Below, in pieces: positions 44,887-54,275 of a stretch of 64,000 nucleotides of DNA. Positions within the stretch are counted from its first letter, which is position 1. Each line of letters starts with the position of its first letter. The DNA is from Gordonia bronchialis DSM 43247 (GTDB lineage: Bacteria > Actinomycetota > Actinomycetes > Mycobacteriales > Mycobacteriaceae): assembly GCF_000024785.1 (NCBI RefSeq), contig NC_013441.1, positions 4,712,001-4,776,000 on the forward strand, read 5' to 3'. A program made the position numbers and the translations under genes. The notes under the pieces were generated by a model. It saw only the letters and a list, made by a program, of their open reading frames with translations, was not told the origin of the DNA and did not search any database.

Positions 44887-45251
44887 CGCCTTCGCGTACC
44901 CGCCCGGTGTGTCCCCAAACTCCAGGCTGTGGGTGCGAGTCGATCACAGCGCCCGCCACGGATATCGGCTGCCAGTCCGTGTCCGGTAGACACCCCGCAG
45001 CGTCTGAGGATGCACCGCGGACACGACCACAACCCGCGGGATCTGGTCCGCTCGGTGCACCCCGCTGATCGATCCATTAGGGGCAAACGGGCCAATGACT
45101 GGGCATCGATCTCCTTACGGGATAGCGACCGGGCTGAGGATTCTGACAAGTTCGCGGGAATAAGGCACTGACACGACGGCGAGAACCTGCAGGTCGGAGA
45201 TCCGCGAAGTGACACCGATCCGCGGAACCTACAGGCCGATCCGGGAATTCC
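44887..45251. other. 365-bp region without a recognised gene
   Basis: No coding sequence or repeat was recognised between the frameshifted membrane-protein gene and the LppU-like paralogue. Confidence 0.5.
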
Positions 45252-45968
45252 CTACTCGAGAAGCGACACGCAGTAACCCACCGGAGTCGGCTCGTCGAAG
45301 TTGAGTGCACCTTGGCCCGCGGGACAGGTGGCGGTTCCGTCGACCTTGGAATCGATACGAACGTTGGTGTATCCCGGCTTGGTCGTCGGCGATGTGCACG
45401 AGACCTCGACGGTTTCGTAGAACGTGCCGGCGGAGCTGTCGGCCTCCTGATAGCACTTGCCCTCTTGATACACCGGCGCCAGGCAGAGGACGTCACCCTC
45501 CTGGCCGGAGTCGCTGCCCTTGCTCTCCCGGTAGAAGTAGTACTCGAAGTAGTCGCCACAGGTGCCACGGGTCTGAACCTTTTGCGCGACCACGAAATGG
45601 AAATCGGTACTCGAGCATTCCACCTTGGTGGCGCGTACGTCGTCGGAACTCTTCTCCGCGAGGGTCGCACAATCGCCGACCCCGAGATCGTCGGAGTCGG
45701 TGACATTATCCTTCGTCAGAACAGCCAGCGTGATGGCACCCGCAACGATCAGCACGCCGATGACACCGAACACGCCCAGCAGGATCCACAGCCACTTCAG
45801 ACTGCTCTTCTTGGGCGGCGGGGTGAATCCCCCGGCCGGGTACGCGGGATGCGGCGACTGGCCGGCCGGCTGCCCCGGCTGATATGGCTGGCCTTGCTGG
45901 TAGGGCTGGCCTGTTTGGTAGGGATCGTGAGGCTGCTGGCCACCGGGCTATGGCGGAGGGTTCGTCAT
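45252..45968 (-). pseudogene. LppU-like membrane protein paralogue with a stop at codon 7
   Basis: In frame from ATG 45968 the sequence reads MTNPPP, then TAG (45948-45950), then PGGQQPHDPYQTG and the same layout as the gene at 20093-20803. The paralogue has TAC (Tyr) at that codon. After the stop the frame is open through the PYQ-rich region, the helix WLWILLGVFGVIGVLIVAG and a cysteine-containing domain (GDCATLAEKS; VECSSTDFHF; VLCLAP; GKCYQEAD), ending YCVSLLE. Only the first six codons are separated, so a downstream GTG could rescue a shortened product. The extracellular half has diverged strongly from its paralogue, while the 5' DNA is almost identical. Confidence 0.8.
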
Positions 45969-46015
45969 GAATGGTCATGTTACTGCCGTCATCCCGCGAA
46001 GACTCGGAAGACGAT

Positions 46016-46431
46016 TCAGACCATGACCAGGCGAACCTCGAGCGCTCGATAGACAGCCTCGGCCCTTCGGTCCAGCGTGACCAGAGTGGCATCGTTCTCG
46101 ACGGCAGCTGCCCCACGAGCCCGTCGTACACGGATCCACCCGAGATTCCCAGCGCAACGAACCGCTCGATCAACTCGGCAAGGCGACTCCCTGGAATCTG
46201 GGCGCGAGTGTGGAAAGTTCACGGCGATCAAACGCGAAGCCGCGGCGGGCGACAGCCGGTGCGGCAGAGGGAGGCGAGTGAGTACCGAGTACGTTTCGAA
46301 CACGGCATGTCCACTGAGCCCCAGACGAAAGCCGCTGAGCGCTTTCCGCGTCTCGTCATGACCCGGCTGACCAGGCCGGACCAGTGTGTCGCGGCGCTTG
46401 TATCGAGAAGACGTAGATCAGCGCTGATCAC
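46016..46431 (-). pseudogene. VapC-type PIN-domain toxin, multiply frameshifted
   Basis: Three or more frame changes scatter a PIN-domain toxin over all three frames. Pieces in order are VISADLRLLDTSAA (start, first acidic residue), HDETRKALSGFRLGLSGHAV with FETYSVLTRLPLPHRLSPAA, AELIERFVALGISGGSVYDG and AAAVENDATLVTLDRRAEAV, ending RALEVRLVMV. They match the VapC order with acidic residues of an RNase active site. One change (GGGG, one base short, near 46100) is in a homopolymer. The GTG start overlaps the end of the antitoxin gene. If the indels are real the toxin is dead. Confidence 0.75.
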
Positions 46432-46651
46432 CAAGCCGCAACTCACGGATGTCGTCTATGGACAGGTCAGGTCCTCCTCCGCACAGGACCAGCAGGCTGT
46501 CCGATTCGATCAGTTCATCCGTTGGCACGGGCTGGAGAACCAGGGCACTCCCGGAGACGGTGATCTCGACGTCTCCGGGGGTCAAGCCGATGCGATCGCG
46601 CAGTTCTTTGGGCACGACGAGGCGGCCCGAACTGTCGATGGTGGTTCTCAT
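46418..46651 (-). CDS. AbrB/VapB-type antitoxin
   Basis: A 77-residue protein with an N-terminal AbrB/SpoVT swapped-hairpin DNA-binding domain (MRTTIDSSGRLVVPKELRDR, GLTPGDVEITVSGSALVLQP) and an acidic C-terminus (PDLSIDDIRELRLGDQR) that would wrap a PIN toxin. It overlaps the vapC start by 14 bp, the usual coupling. Its product would neutralise VapC and repress its own promoter. The gene itself is intact while the toxin frame is broken. Confidence 0.85.
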   Translation of the reverse strand: MRTTIDSSGRLVVPKELRDRIGLTPGDVEITVSGSALVLQPVPTDELIESDSLLVLCGGGPDLSIDDIRELRLGDQR

Positions 46652-46706
46652 GAACCAAGGTTACCCGCGCCGGCGGGCAGCGCGATGTCGTACGGCGGGA
46701 CCGCCT

Positions 46707-48734
46707 TCATGAATCACGCCCAGAGCGCAGAGATTCAACTACCTCGACGTAGAAGTTGTTCGTGAGCTTGACCATCGCAGTAACGAAGCCTCCCTCAGAG
46801 CCTGCCCGCTTCGATCCCATCGAGCTTTCCGATGTAACCGTGAACTCGCGGATGTCCTTCCCATCCGCCGGCATGATCACCGTCGGGTCGGCTCGGATCT
46901 CGCTCAGAAGAGCTGAGGTCGTTTCCGTTCGACTTCCGGCGTGGTGTGCGGTCACCCGTACGTTGTCGGCAGTATCGGCAACGTGACGGATGAGCCAGCT
47001 GATCTTGGTGCCGGTCCGACCTCTGCGCGGCGCGGGAGTCTTGATCGAGCATCCGATGCGTTCGCGCGCCAGATTCGCGTTGATGACGACAGGCCCCGCC
47101 GCTCCCGTGACCCGAAGGTTCGCGAAGAGCTCACCCGAGTCAGCGAGTTGCTTTGCGCGACTGACCGTATCCGATCTGTCCGGTGGCGGCTGGGCCGTTA
47201 CGCGTTGGCCTGTCAATACACTCAATTGCAGCGCGATATGCCGTGACAGTTGATCGAACCGCAGGCAGATCTCTTGGGTAGACGTGTCGCTCGCACCGAT
47301 CGTCCGATTCTTGACAGACTCGCGAACTTTTACCCAGTGTCGCCCCATGTCGTCGAATGTCCACATTCCGGACTGGACTTCGCATGCGTACCAGAGGAAT
47401 TCCTCGAGTATTCGGCGTCGAGACCTATCTTCGACGGTCGTGTGCTGCAGCGTGATTGCAGCATCCGCGATAATCTCCTCCCACGAGAGATGGTAGAGAT
47501 CGACTGATCTGCGCACACGGGCATCTACTGTGTACGGGAGTTCGTCTGCTGACGCCCCCAGGTCCCGACTGATGGTGATGACGGCGTCAAAACCTTTCGC
47601 ATTCGCGACCTTCAGATACGCTTCCACCTGCTCTGACGAAATCGTCGCCTTAGCTGTTTTAACCTCGACCAGCGCAGTCCATTCACGTCCGGCACGTCGT
47701 ACTCGGATCAATCCGTCCGGGCGGACATCGACGCCGGCGTTGGAGAATCGGACTTCCGTGAAGGTCTCGATCTTGCCTCCCGGCGCTCCTAGCCGGGTGA
47801 CGACCATGCGGCCGAACTCTCGGACGATCTCCACCACGGACAGCAGGACTGACGTTGCACGTCCTTCTTGTTCGGCGGTGGTCTTCATACCGACTGCCGG
47901 GAACAGCCTAGCTCGTGACCATTGCTCGTCCCCCGACCTCGGTGGACAGTAGGGGGACTTTCTCTCGCTCCAGTCTCTCGGTAATCGCAAGGGTCGACGA
48001 CGACGCGAGATCGCGATCCTCTCCGAATCCACCCCCGCGGAGGGCTCTGGGGCAGTCGCATCCGAGTCCGGGTCCCGCGAATCCTGTGCCGAAGCCTCCC
48101 CTCTTTCGCCTGGCGCCTCCGACAAGTCTGGCACTGCAGCAGATTCCGACTCAGGCACATCATCGTCGTCGACGACGACACCGAAGTCCGTGACCAAAGC
48201 GACCAACCCTCCTGCGTACCCTTGTCCCACGGCTCGGATCCTCCATCGATCCTCCCGCCGATATATCTCACCGAAGATCAGTGCGCGCTCGACGGTGAGA
48301 CCGTCCACCTTGTGATGCATGAGGGACCTGCCCGATTCGGCAGCCCGCGCGACCCACATCCGTAGCATGCTCGCGCCACCAAGGGGTTCGCTTGTCGCAT
48401 CAGCACTCGCCGCGATAACGATTCTCGTCACCGACTCCGGCAACCGGGCGAGATCAACGCGGATCACGTCGCGGCGCACGCCGTCGGGAGCGTCCGTATC
48501 GGACGAATCCACCAGTTGCAGCGCGCCATCGAGCCCCACGGGCTGGTTGTAGAAGACGAAGTCATCGTTCGAGCGGACCTTGCCGTCCGAGCCCACGACG
48601 AGCACGCTCGCATCGGGGATCACCGTCGCTGATTCCGCTGCGGTTTCGATGGTGACGAGAATGGAGGGCGACTTTTCGCCGAAGACTTCGTCGACTGAGG
48701 CGTTCTCGCCCTTGAGCAACTCACGCGAGTCCAT
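46707..48734 (-). CDS. TerD-domain protein fused to a PD-(D/E)XK-like nuclease domain
   Basis: A protein of about 675 residues. Residues 1-190 form a TerD domain (DASVLVVGSDGKVRSNDDFVFY; GASMLRMWVARAAE; ERALIFGEIYRREDRWRIRA; GGLVALVTDFGVVVDDD). A charged linker follows. At about 320-365, FTEVRFSNAGVDVRPDGLIRV with EWTALVEVKTAKA has the D-(E)xK pattern of restriction-like nucleases. The C-terminal 300 residues are unassigned. TerD proteins bind calcium and act in tellurite, phage or DNA-damage stress; nuclease fusions suggest a defence or DNA-processing role. ATG 48734 starts the TerD domain; an upstream in-frame ATG at 48764 is less likely. Confidence 0.8.
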   Translation of the reverse strand: MDSRELLKGENASVDEVFGEKSPSILVTIETAAESATVIPDASVLVVGSDGKVRSNDDFVFYNQPVGLDGALQLVDSSDTDAPDGVRRDVIRVDLARLPESVTRIVIAASADATSEPLGGASMLRMWVARAAESGRSLMHHKVDGLTVERALIFGEIYRREDRWRIRAVGQGYAGGLVALVTDFGVVVDDDDVPESESAAVPDLSEAPGERGEASAQDSRDPDSDATAPEPSAGVDSERIAISRRRRPLRLPRDWSERKSPYCPPRSGDEQWSRARLFPAVGMKTTAEQEGRATSVLLSVVEIVREFGRMVVTRLGAPGGKIETFTEVRFSNAGVDVRPDGLIRVRRAGREWTALVEVKTAKATISSEQVEAYLKVANAKGFDAVITISRDLGASADELPYTVDARVRRSVDLYHLSWEEIIADAAITLQHTTVEDRSRRRILEEFLWYACEVQSGMWTFDDMGRHWVKVRESVKNRTIGASDTSTQEICLRFDQLSRHIALQLSVLTGQRVTAQPPPDRSDTVSRAKQLADSGELFANLRVTGAAGPVVINANLARERIGCSIKTPAPRRGRTGTKISWLIRHVADTADNVRVTAHHAGSRTETTSALLSEIRADPTVIMPADGKDIREFTVTSESSMGSKRAGSEGGFVTAMVKLTNNFYVEVVESLRSGRDS

Positions 48735-48820
48735 CGGCTCAAGATATGCGATACATAGCCACATTTGTCACGAGATCGAACACTCGCGGACGTGGTTTAC
48801 CGCGAGGTGGACGATCGCCC

Positions 48821-49211
48821 TCACTGCAGCATCAGGTTGTTCTTCAGCAATTGATCGGGATCGGCCTGACAGAACGCGGCGACGAGCAGATAGGCGTTCT
48901 CGTTCGACGACACCAACGGCTTATCGTGCCGTTGGGCGTAAGTCTTGACCGTCGCCTGTTGCTGCTCGGGCGTCAGCGACAGGTAAGTGCGGCAGGTCAT
49001 CTCGTCGGGGTCGGTAGCGGCACCGGATTGGGGTGACACCGACGTCGCGGTCGTCGATTCGGGGGCAGTCGATTCGGCAGGCGTCGACTCAGTGGTCGGC
49101 GAGGCGTTCGAGGTCACACTGTCGCTGAATACAACCGATCGCAGTGCCGTCGACGTCGCGGGCGCAACCGGCTGAGAAGACGACTGCGGTGGCGACCACC
49201 AGGGCCGCCAC
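48821..49211 (-). pseudogene. small lipoprotein with a frameshift after the lipobox
   Basis: Two frames join to a short lipoprotein. The signal peptide (VAALVVATAVVFSAGCARDV, lipobox SAGC at 49164-49166) lies in one frame. The mature Thr/Ser/Pro-rich linker and the C-terminal domain (DPDEMTCRTYLSLTPEQQQA, ENAYLLVAAFCQADPDQLL) lie in another, with the change near 49125-49150. The C-terminal part alone could start at GTG 49117 but would then lack export signals. No function is known. It lies 26 bp after the SDR gene. Confidence 0.65.
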
Positions 49212-49237
49212 CGCAGATCTCGTCGTGATGATGATGC

Positions 49238-50017
49238 CTACTTCGGTGGCATCCGGATGCCGCCGTCGACGCGGACGACCTCGGCGTTCATGTAGGAGTT
49301 GGTGGCCAGTTCGACCACCATCGAGGCGAGCTCATCGGCCACACCCAGGCGATGCGGGAACAGGACCGACTCGCCGAGCTTGGCCTTGAAGGCCTCCGCA
49401 GCTTCGCCCTCGCCGTAGATGGGGGTGTCGATGAGGCCCGGCGCCACGGTGTTCACGCGGATGCCGACTGCGGCCAGGTCACGGGCGACCGGCAGGGTCA
49501 TGCCGACGACGCCACCCTTGGACGACGAGTACGAGGCCTGCCCGATCTGCCCGTCGAAGGCGGCGACGCTGGCCATGTTGACGATGGCACCGCGCTCACC
49601 GGAGGCGTCGAGCGGCTCGTTGCGGCTGATCGCGGTGGCGGCCAGTCGGATCGCGTCGAAGGTTCCGATCAGGTTGATCGCGATGACCTTCTTGTAGGCG
49701 TCCAGGTTGTGCGCCGACGCGAACTCGCCGTCCTTGCCGATGGTGCGCTGGGCCCAGCCGATGCCGGCCGAGTTGACCAGCACGCGCAGCGGACCGAGCT
49801 CGGTCGCCTTGTTGACGGCCGCCTCGATCTGGTCGGTCTGGGTCACGTCGACGCTGACGAACGCCCCGCCGATCTCCTTGGCAAGGGCCTCGCCCTTCTC
49901 CGCGTTGAGATCGGCGACGACGACCTTGGCACCCTTGGCCGCCAGCTGGCGGGCCGACGCCGCGCCGATGCCCGACGCGCCGCCCGTGACAATTGCACTA
50001 GCTCCGTTGATATCCAC
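49238..50017 (-). CDS. short-chain dehydrogenase, 3-hydroxyacyl-CoA dehydrogenase type 2-like
   Basis: A 259-residue SDR. The cofactor motif is [19 protein letters not shown] with the acidic residue in [11 protein letters not shown] (NAD preference). Catalytic residues fit Asn-Ser-Ala-Gly in [11 protein letters not shown], the Ser in VNMASVAAF and YSSSK. The end reads [12 protein letters not shown]. The overall match is to HSD17B10-like 3-hydroxyacyl-CoA dehydrogenases, which oxidise the beta-hydroxyl step of branched or fatty acyl-CoA. GTG 50017 ([10 protein letters not shown]) was taken because the longer open frame has no family N-terminus. Confidence 0.87.
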   Translation of the reverse strand: MDINGASAIVTGGASGIGAASARQLAAKGAKVVVADLNAEKGEALAKEIGGAFVSVDVTQTDQIEAAVNKATELGPLRVLVNSAGIGWAQRTIGKDGEFASAHNLDAYKKVIAINLIGTFDAIRLAATAISRNEPLDASGERGAIVNMASVAAFDGQIGQASYSSSKGGVVGMTLPVARDLAAVGIRVNTVAPGLIDTPIYGEGEAAEAFKAKLGESVLFPHRLGVADELASMVVELATNSYMNAEVVRVDGGIRMPPK

Positions 50018-50095
50018 GTCTCGGAGGATAACCACAACTTCTATGACAGGGAACACATGCCCCTGTCTGTTCCTCCACGGCTCACCCGAGCCGGG

Positions 50096-52333
50096 TCAGT
50101 CCGGGATGGTGACCTTGGTGGGTTCGGAACGCTTGGTGGTGGTGCTGTCACCGATCTGGCCGAAGGCGTTGTTGCCCCAGCAGAAGATGTCCTGCCCGAC
50201 GGCGGCACAGCTCGACTCCTCGGCCGTGCTGATGGAATCGGCACCGGACAGCCCGGTCAGCTTCACCGGCGACGACACATCGGACGTGCTGTTGTTGCCC
50301 ACCTGCTGCTCGGCGTTGGAGCCCCAGCAATAGGCGTCGCCACCGGCGACGGCGCAGGTGGTGTTCTTGCCGGTGGAGATCGCGGTGACGTCGGACAGTT
50401 CCGGAATCCGAACCGGCGAGGTCGACGAGATCTCGCTGCCGTTGCCGAGCTGACCATAGAGGTTGTCGCCCCAGCAGTACGCCTGCGAGTTGGCCACCGC
50501 GCAGACGGTTCCATCGTCGGTCTCCACCGACGTCGCCCCGGTGATCCCGGCGATCTTGGTCGGCGTGCCGACGTCGGTGTTGTTCGAGTTGCCCAACTGG
50601 CCTTCGTCGTTCTCGCCCCAGCAGTACACCTCGCCGCCGGCGACCGCGCAGCTCGTGCCGTCGTCGGTGTCGATGTCGGTGACGTCGGTGAGCGAGGAGA
50701 CGAGTTGGGGGGACTCCTCGTCACCGGACACCGCGCCGTTTCCGAGTTGCCCGTGACCGTTGTCGCCCCAGCAGTATGCTTTGCCGTCGGACACCGCGCA
50801 GGTGCTGTCGTAACCGGTCGACACGGCGGTGACGTTCTGCAGGTTCGGCACCTGCACCGGGGTGGTGCTCCCCGTCTCCGTTCCGTTGCCCAGTTGACCG
50901 AATGTGTTTGCGCCCCAGCAGTACAGCTTCTTGTCGGCGACGGCGCAGATGTTGCCGCGCCCCAACCCGAGGTCGTACTCGCTGGACACCGTGGTGACCT
51001 TCGTGAGGTTCTCTATGCGGGTGGGCGGGCTGGTGGTGGAGGAGTCCTCGCTGAGCAGTCCGTCGCCGCTGCGGCCCCAGCAGAACAGCTCCGCGTCGAT
51101 CACCGCGCACGACGCCGGGCCGGCGCTGACGACGACGTCGGGGCGCGACTCCTCGTCGTTGCCGGTGAGGAGCAGCACGGTGGTGGTCGCGGCGACGGCC
51201 ACCACGACCACCGCAACCAGTGCGGCGATCGTCCACCACAAGCCTTTTCGGCTTTTGCGCCGGCCTTGCGGACCGACCGGAGCGCCCGGGTACATCGGCG
51301 AGCCGGGGTACATCGGCCCTCCCGGCGGGACCGTCGGCGGAACACCGGCGAACTGCGGCCCCGCCGGCGCGAACTGCGTCGGGTATACGGTTTGCGGCAT
51401 CTGCCCGCCCGGCGGATAGGCGGTCTGCTGCGTGGGGTCGGGCGGCGGGTAGCCGGGCGGGTTCTGCGGAGAGCCAACGTAGGTGGGTGGCCCGCCACCC
51501 ACCGGCACAAATCCATCCGGAATCCCTTGTGGCCCACCTTGGTACGGGGGCACTGAGGATGGCGTTGCCGGCCCCTCATCGCGCAGGCCGGCGGTGAGGG
51601 CAGCCGCGAATCCCCGACAGTCGGGGAACCGGGCGCCGGGGTCATCGGCGAGGGCGGAGGCGAAGACCGGATCGAGCGCGACGGCATCGGGACGCAGCGC
51701 GCTGACCGGGGCGATCGCCGGTGGCGCGGGCACCGTCCCGGTGAGTCGTTGGTAGGCGATCGCCGCCAGTGAATACTGATCCGACCGGGCGTCGGACCGG
51801 CCCGACCGCGTCTCCGGTGCCGCGTACGGCGAGTGCGGTGCAGCACCGTCGGCCGTCAGGGCAGCGGCAATTCCGAATTCGGACACAAAAACCGGGCCCA
51901 GTGCGCCCCCGGGTGCGCGTGCGACGATGATGCTGGCCGGCGTCAGATCCCGGTGCAGCACACCACGCTGGTGGGCGTGGTCGAGGGCGGCGGCCACCTG
52001 CTCGACGATCGCCCCGACCTCGGCGACGGACAACGGTTCGGCGTCGAGGCGGTTACCCTCGACACGATCGACGGTGAACCACGGAACACCTTCGGCGACA
52101 CCGTGTTCCCGCACCGCGATGATCCCCGGATGCGACAGGCCCGACGCCTCGCCCGCCGCCGCGTCCACGCGCGCCGCGACGTCGGGCGAGGTAGCCGTCG
52201 TCACGGTGGTCAGGACGTGTTGTGTCGCGGGGTCGCCGGAAGATTCGACGAGATAGCTGTCTCCGAGAGCACCCGTGCCCATCGGCGAGATCACGCGATA
52301 ACCGGCGAAGTCGTCTCCCGGATTCAGCGACAC
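50096..52333 (-). CDS. membrane-bound protein kinase-like protein with RCC1 repeats
   Basis: A 745-residue protein. The N-terminal kinase fold (about 1-270) begins VSLNPGDDFAGYRVISPMGTGALGDSYLV and has LHRDLTPASIIVA. The VAIK lysine is not evident, and the DFG motif is replaced by SEFG, so it is probably a pseudokinase. A Pro/Gly-rich linker leads to one membrane helix (LWWTIAALVAVVVVAVAATT, about 370). The outer part (400-745) has about seven RCC1-like repeats (AYCWGDNGHGQLGNGAVSG; VYCWGENDEGQLGNSNNTD; and similar) that form a propeller. This follows the PknD design of an intracellular kinase plus extracellular propeller sensor. The start GTG 52333 precedes the kinase fold and excludes the 21-bp repeats. 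Confidence 0.85.
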   Translation of the reverse strand: MSLNPGDDFAGYRVISPMGTGALGDSYLVESSGDPATQHVLTTVTTATSPDVAARVDAAAGEASGLSHPGIIAVREHGVAEGVPWFTVDRVEGNRLDAEPLSVAEVGAIVEQVAAALDHAHQRGVLHRDLTPASIIVARAPGGALGPVFVSEFGIAAALTADGAAPHSPYAAPETRSGRSDARSDQYSLAAIAYQRLTGTVPAPPAIAPVSALRPDAVALDPVFASALADDPGARFPDCRGFAAALTAGLRDEGPATPSSVPPYQGGPQGIPDGFVPVGGGPPTYVGSPQNPPGYPPPDPTQQTAYPPGGQMPQTVYPTQFAPAGPQFAGVPPTVPPGGPMYPGSPMYPGAPVGPQGRRKSRKGLWWTIAALVAVVVVAVAATTTVLLLTGNDEESRPDVVVSAGPASCAVIDAELFCWGRSGDGLLSEDSSTTSPPTRIENLTKVTTVSSEYDLGLGRGNICAVADKKLYCWGANTFGQLGNGTETGSTTPVQVPNLQNVTAVSTGYDSTCAVSDGKAYCWGDNGHGQLGNGAVSGDEESPQLVSSLTDVTDIDTDDGTSCAVAGGEVYCWGENDEGQLGNSNNTDVGTPTKIAGITGATSVETDDGTVCAVANSQAYCWGDNLYGQLGNGSEISSTSPVRIPELSDVTAISTGKNTTCAVAGGDAYCWGSNAEQQVGNNSTSDVSSPVKLTGLSGADSISTAEESSCAAVGQDIFCWGNNAFGQIGDSTTTKRSEPTKVTIPD

Positions 52334-52486
52334 CGCGCACCCCCTCATCATCAAGTACATCGCATTGTCTGTGCGCGTCATCGTATCCGAGGGACGCGGT
52401 CGGGAGGTGGTTCTCGGGCAGGGTCCTATGCCGAACGAACGACGTGGCGCTCTGGTCCCGGGAAGGTCCGTCGACGCCCGATGAAA

Positions 52487-52570
52487 GTGTTCGGTCGCGC
52501 GATCGACGACATTGCCTGCACGATGAACGTGTTCACCTGCACGATGGACGAAATTGCCTGCACGATCGAT
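52487..52570. repeat. four degenerate 21-bp tandem repeats
   Basis: Units start at 52487, 52508, 52529 and 52550. They share the core TTGCCTGCACGAT or a variant, with GAC, AAC or GAT at the end. They lie in the 253-bp spacer upstream of the kinase-like gene and after the VanW gene. A 21-bp period is two helical turns, as for arrays of operator sites; it is also seven codons in an unused frame. Confidence 0.7.
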
Positions 52571-52586
52571 GGTTTGGGGTGCCCGG

Positions 52587-54275
52587 TCAGCGGCACACGA
52601 CGATCGGCTCCGGCGCATAGCGCACGGTGCGGGTGTGCCGGGAGATCTCCGCTCGGGTCGCGGCGTCGCGGATGATGCGGGTGTTGGAGGCGATGAACCC
52701 CCGGCTGCCGCTGCTCGCGATGCAGTTGTCGCCGCGGGGCACCGTGACCCGGTCGGGTGTCGTGTAGGAGGTGCGCTCGCCGGTGATCGACTCGACGTCC
52801 ACGGTCTTGGTGCTCCACAACCGCACGGTCACCGCCGACGGGGACCAACTGGTCTCGATATAGATGCCGTGGCGGGTGTTGTTGCGGAACTTGAGGTCGA
52901 TGGCGCCCTCGAACACCGTCGCCTCGCGCGCCTCGGGGTAGCGCGAGATGTAATAGGCGTGTTCGGTGTGGTCGACGTCTTCGAGTCCGGCGAAGTACGC
53001 CGCGTTGTAGAGCGTGGTGGCGAACTGCGAGATGCCGCCACCCACCGCCTTCGCGGGGCGTCCGTGATCGATGATCGTCGACGTCACGTACCCCTGCGCG
53101 GTGCCGCGCGGACCGGTGTGTCCGTTGAGGGAGAACACTTTTCCGGGCAGGACGAGTGCACCGTCGACCTCGGCGGCAACGAGCCTGATGTTCTCGCCCG
53201 ACGCGCTGCTGAAGCCGTCGGTGGTGAACTCGCTGACCACCTCCTTCACGCCGAGCCGACGGGCGGCGTCGGTGGTGAGGCGGGGGGCGACGACGTCGTA
53301 GGCGACCTCGACGGTGCGGTCGTCATCGGCGAGGACGCCCGCCGCGATCGCCTCGGCGGTCTTGGCCCAGTTGATGCGGGCACCGTCGGCCGAGGGCACC
53401 ACCCGCGGCGTGCCGCCCGACAGCGAGAACGTGGCGTTGCGGGCCGCGCTCTGGGTGCGTCCCAGCTTGTCGGTGAGCAACCCGCGGGTCAGGCCGGGGT
53501 CCACGCTGGGCTTCAGGCCGCCGCGCCCGTCGGCGACAAAGGTGAGGACGCCGCCGAGGTCCTCGGGCGAGACCTCCACCCGTGCTCCACGCCGCGCGGT
53601 GAGCACGAGTGGTGACTCGGTGGCACGTTTGGCCGGGCCGGCGACGGTTGCGTCGACGACCTCCGAGGAGACGGTCGGGGCGAACGGCTCCATCGGCAGG
53701 GCGATGGGCGCCGCGTCGAGCCAGCGATCGGTGAGTACCTGCGCCGCCTCGTCGCGGGCGATGCGCAGACCTGCCGCCGGACGATCCGGGCGGGGCTCGG
53801 CACCCGCGTAGTGCACCCCGCCCTCGACGGCCGCGCGTTCGAGGATGGTGCGTCGCGAATCCAGTGTTGCGTCCATGGCCCGGCGGTCGAGGTGGATCAC
53901 CGGCTCCACCTCGTGGTCGCGACCGAAGAGCGCCGACAGACGTCGCAACGGATTGGCGGAGTGCTCCAACAACCGCGCCCGGGTGGCTTCGGGGTCGAAG
54001 GACAGGCCAAGCTCGGCGGCGTCGAGCTCGGCCGCCCCGGAGTCGGTCGTCACCACGACGGGCTGCGCGGCACGGTGCGACAGCTCGGCGAGGATCGGGT
54101 CGAGCTCGTCGGCCTGCCGATTGCCCGCGTCGAGTCCGGCGATCGTGACATCGCGCGCCGACGCCGAGCCGGTGAGGACGATGTCGGCAGCAAGGACCAG
54201 ACAGGCAACAGAGACCACCACCACGAGGGTCCGGGCGCCGTTGCGCGCGCGGTGGCCGGTACTCACGATCGTCAA
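52587..54275 (-). CDS. VanW-family secreted or membrane-anchored protein
   Basis: A 562-residue protein with an N-terminal membrane anchor (ARTLVVVVSVACLVLAADIVL). Two peptidoglycan-binding-4-like domains follow (LDPILAELSHRAAQPVVVTT; SSEVVDATVAGPAKRATESP). The C-terminal VanW domain has EVVSEFTTDG, VFSLNGHTGPRGTAQGYVTS, AVGGGISQFATTLYNAAYFAG and FRNNTRHGIYIETSW. VanW proteins are associated with vancomycin-resistance clusters and envelope maintenance, but their activity is not established. The protein should lie on the outer membrane face. It lies upstream of the kinase-like gene on the same strand, separated from it by the 21-bp repeats. Confidence 0.88.
   Translation of the reverse strand: MTIVSTGHRARNGARTLVVVVSVACLVLAADIVLTGSASARDVTIAGLDAGNRQADELDPILAELSHRAAQPVVVTTDSGAAELDAAELGLSFDPEATRARLLEHSANPLRRLSALFGRDHEVEPVIHLDRRAMDATLDSRRTILERAAVEGGVHYAGAEPRPDRPAAGLRIARDEAAQVLTDRWLDAAPIALPMEPFAPTVSSEVVDATVAGPAKRATESPLVLTARRGARVEVSPEDLGGVLTFVADGRGGLKPSVDPGLTRGLLTDKLGRTQSAARNATFSLSGGTPRVVPSADGARINWAKTAEAIAAGVLADDDRTVEVAYDVVAPRLTTDAARRLGVKEVVSEFTTDGFSSASGENIRLVAAEVDGALVLPGKVFSLNGHTGPRGTAQGYVTSTIIDHGRPAKAVGGGISQFATTLYNAAYFAGLEDVDHTEHAYYISRYPEAREATVFEGAIDLKFRNNTRHGIYIETSWSPSAVTVRLWSTKTVDVESITGERTSYTTPDRVTVPRGDNCIASSGSRGFIASNTRIIRDAATRAEISRHTRTVRYAPEPIVVCR

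Noticed and set aside
52487..52570. Possible CRISPR array
   Set aside because: Units are contiguous 21-mers without unique spacers, and no cas gene is near.
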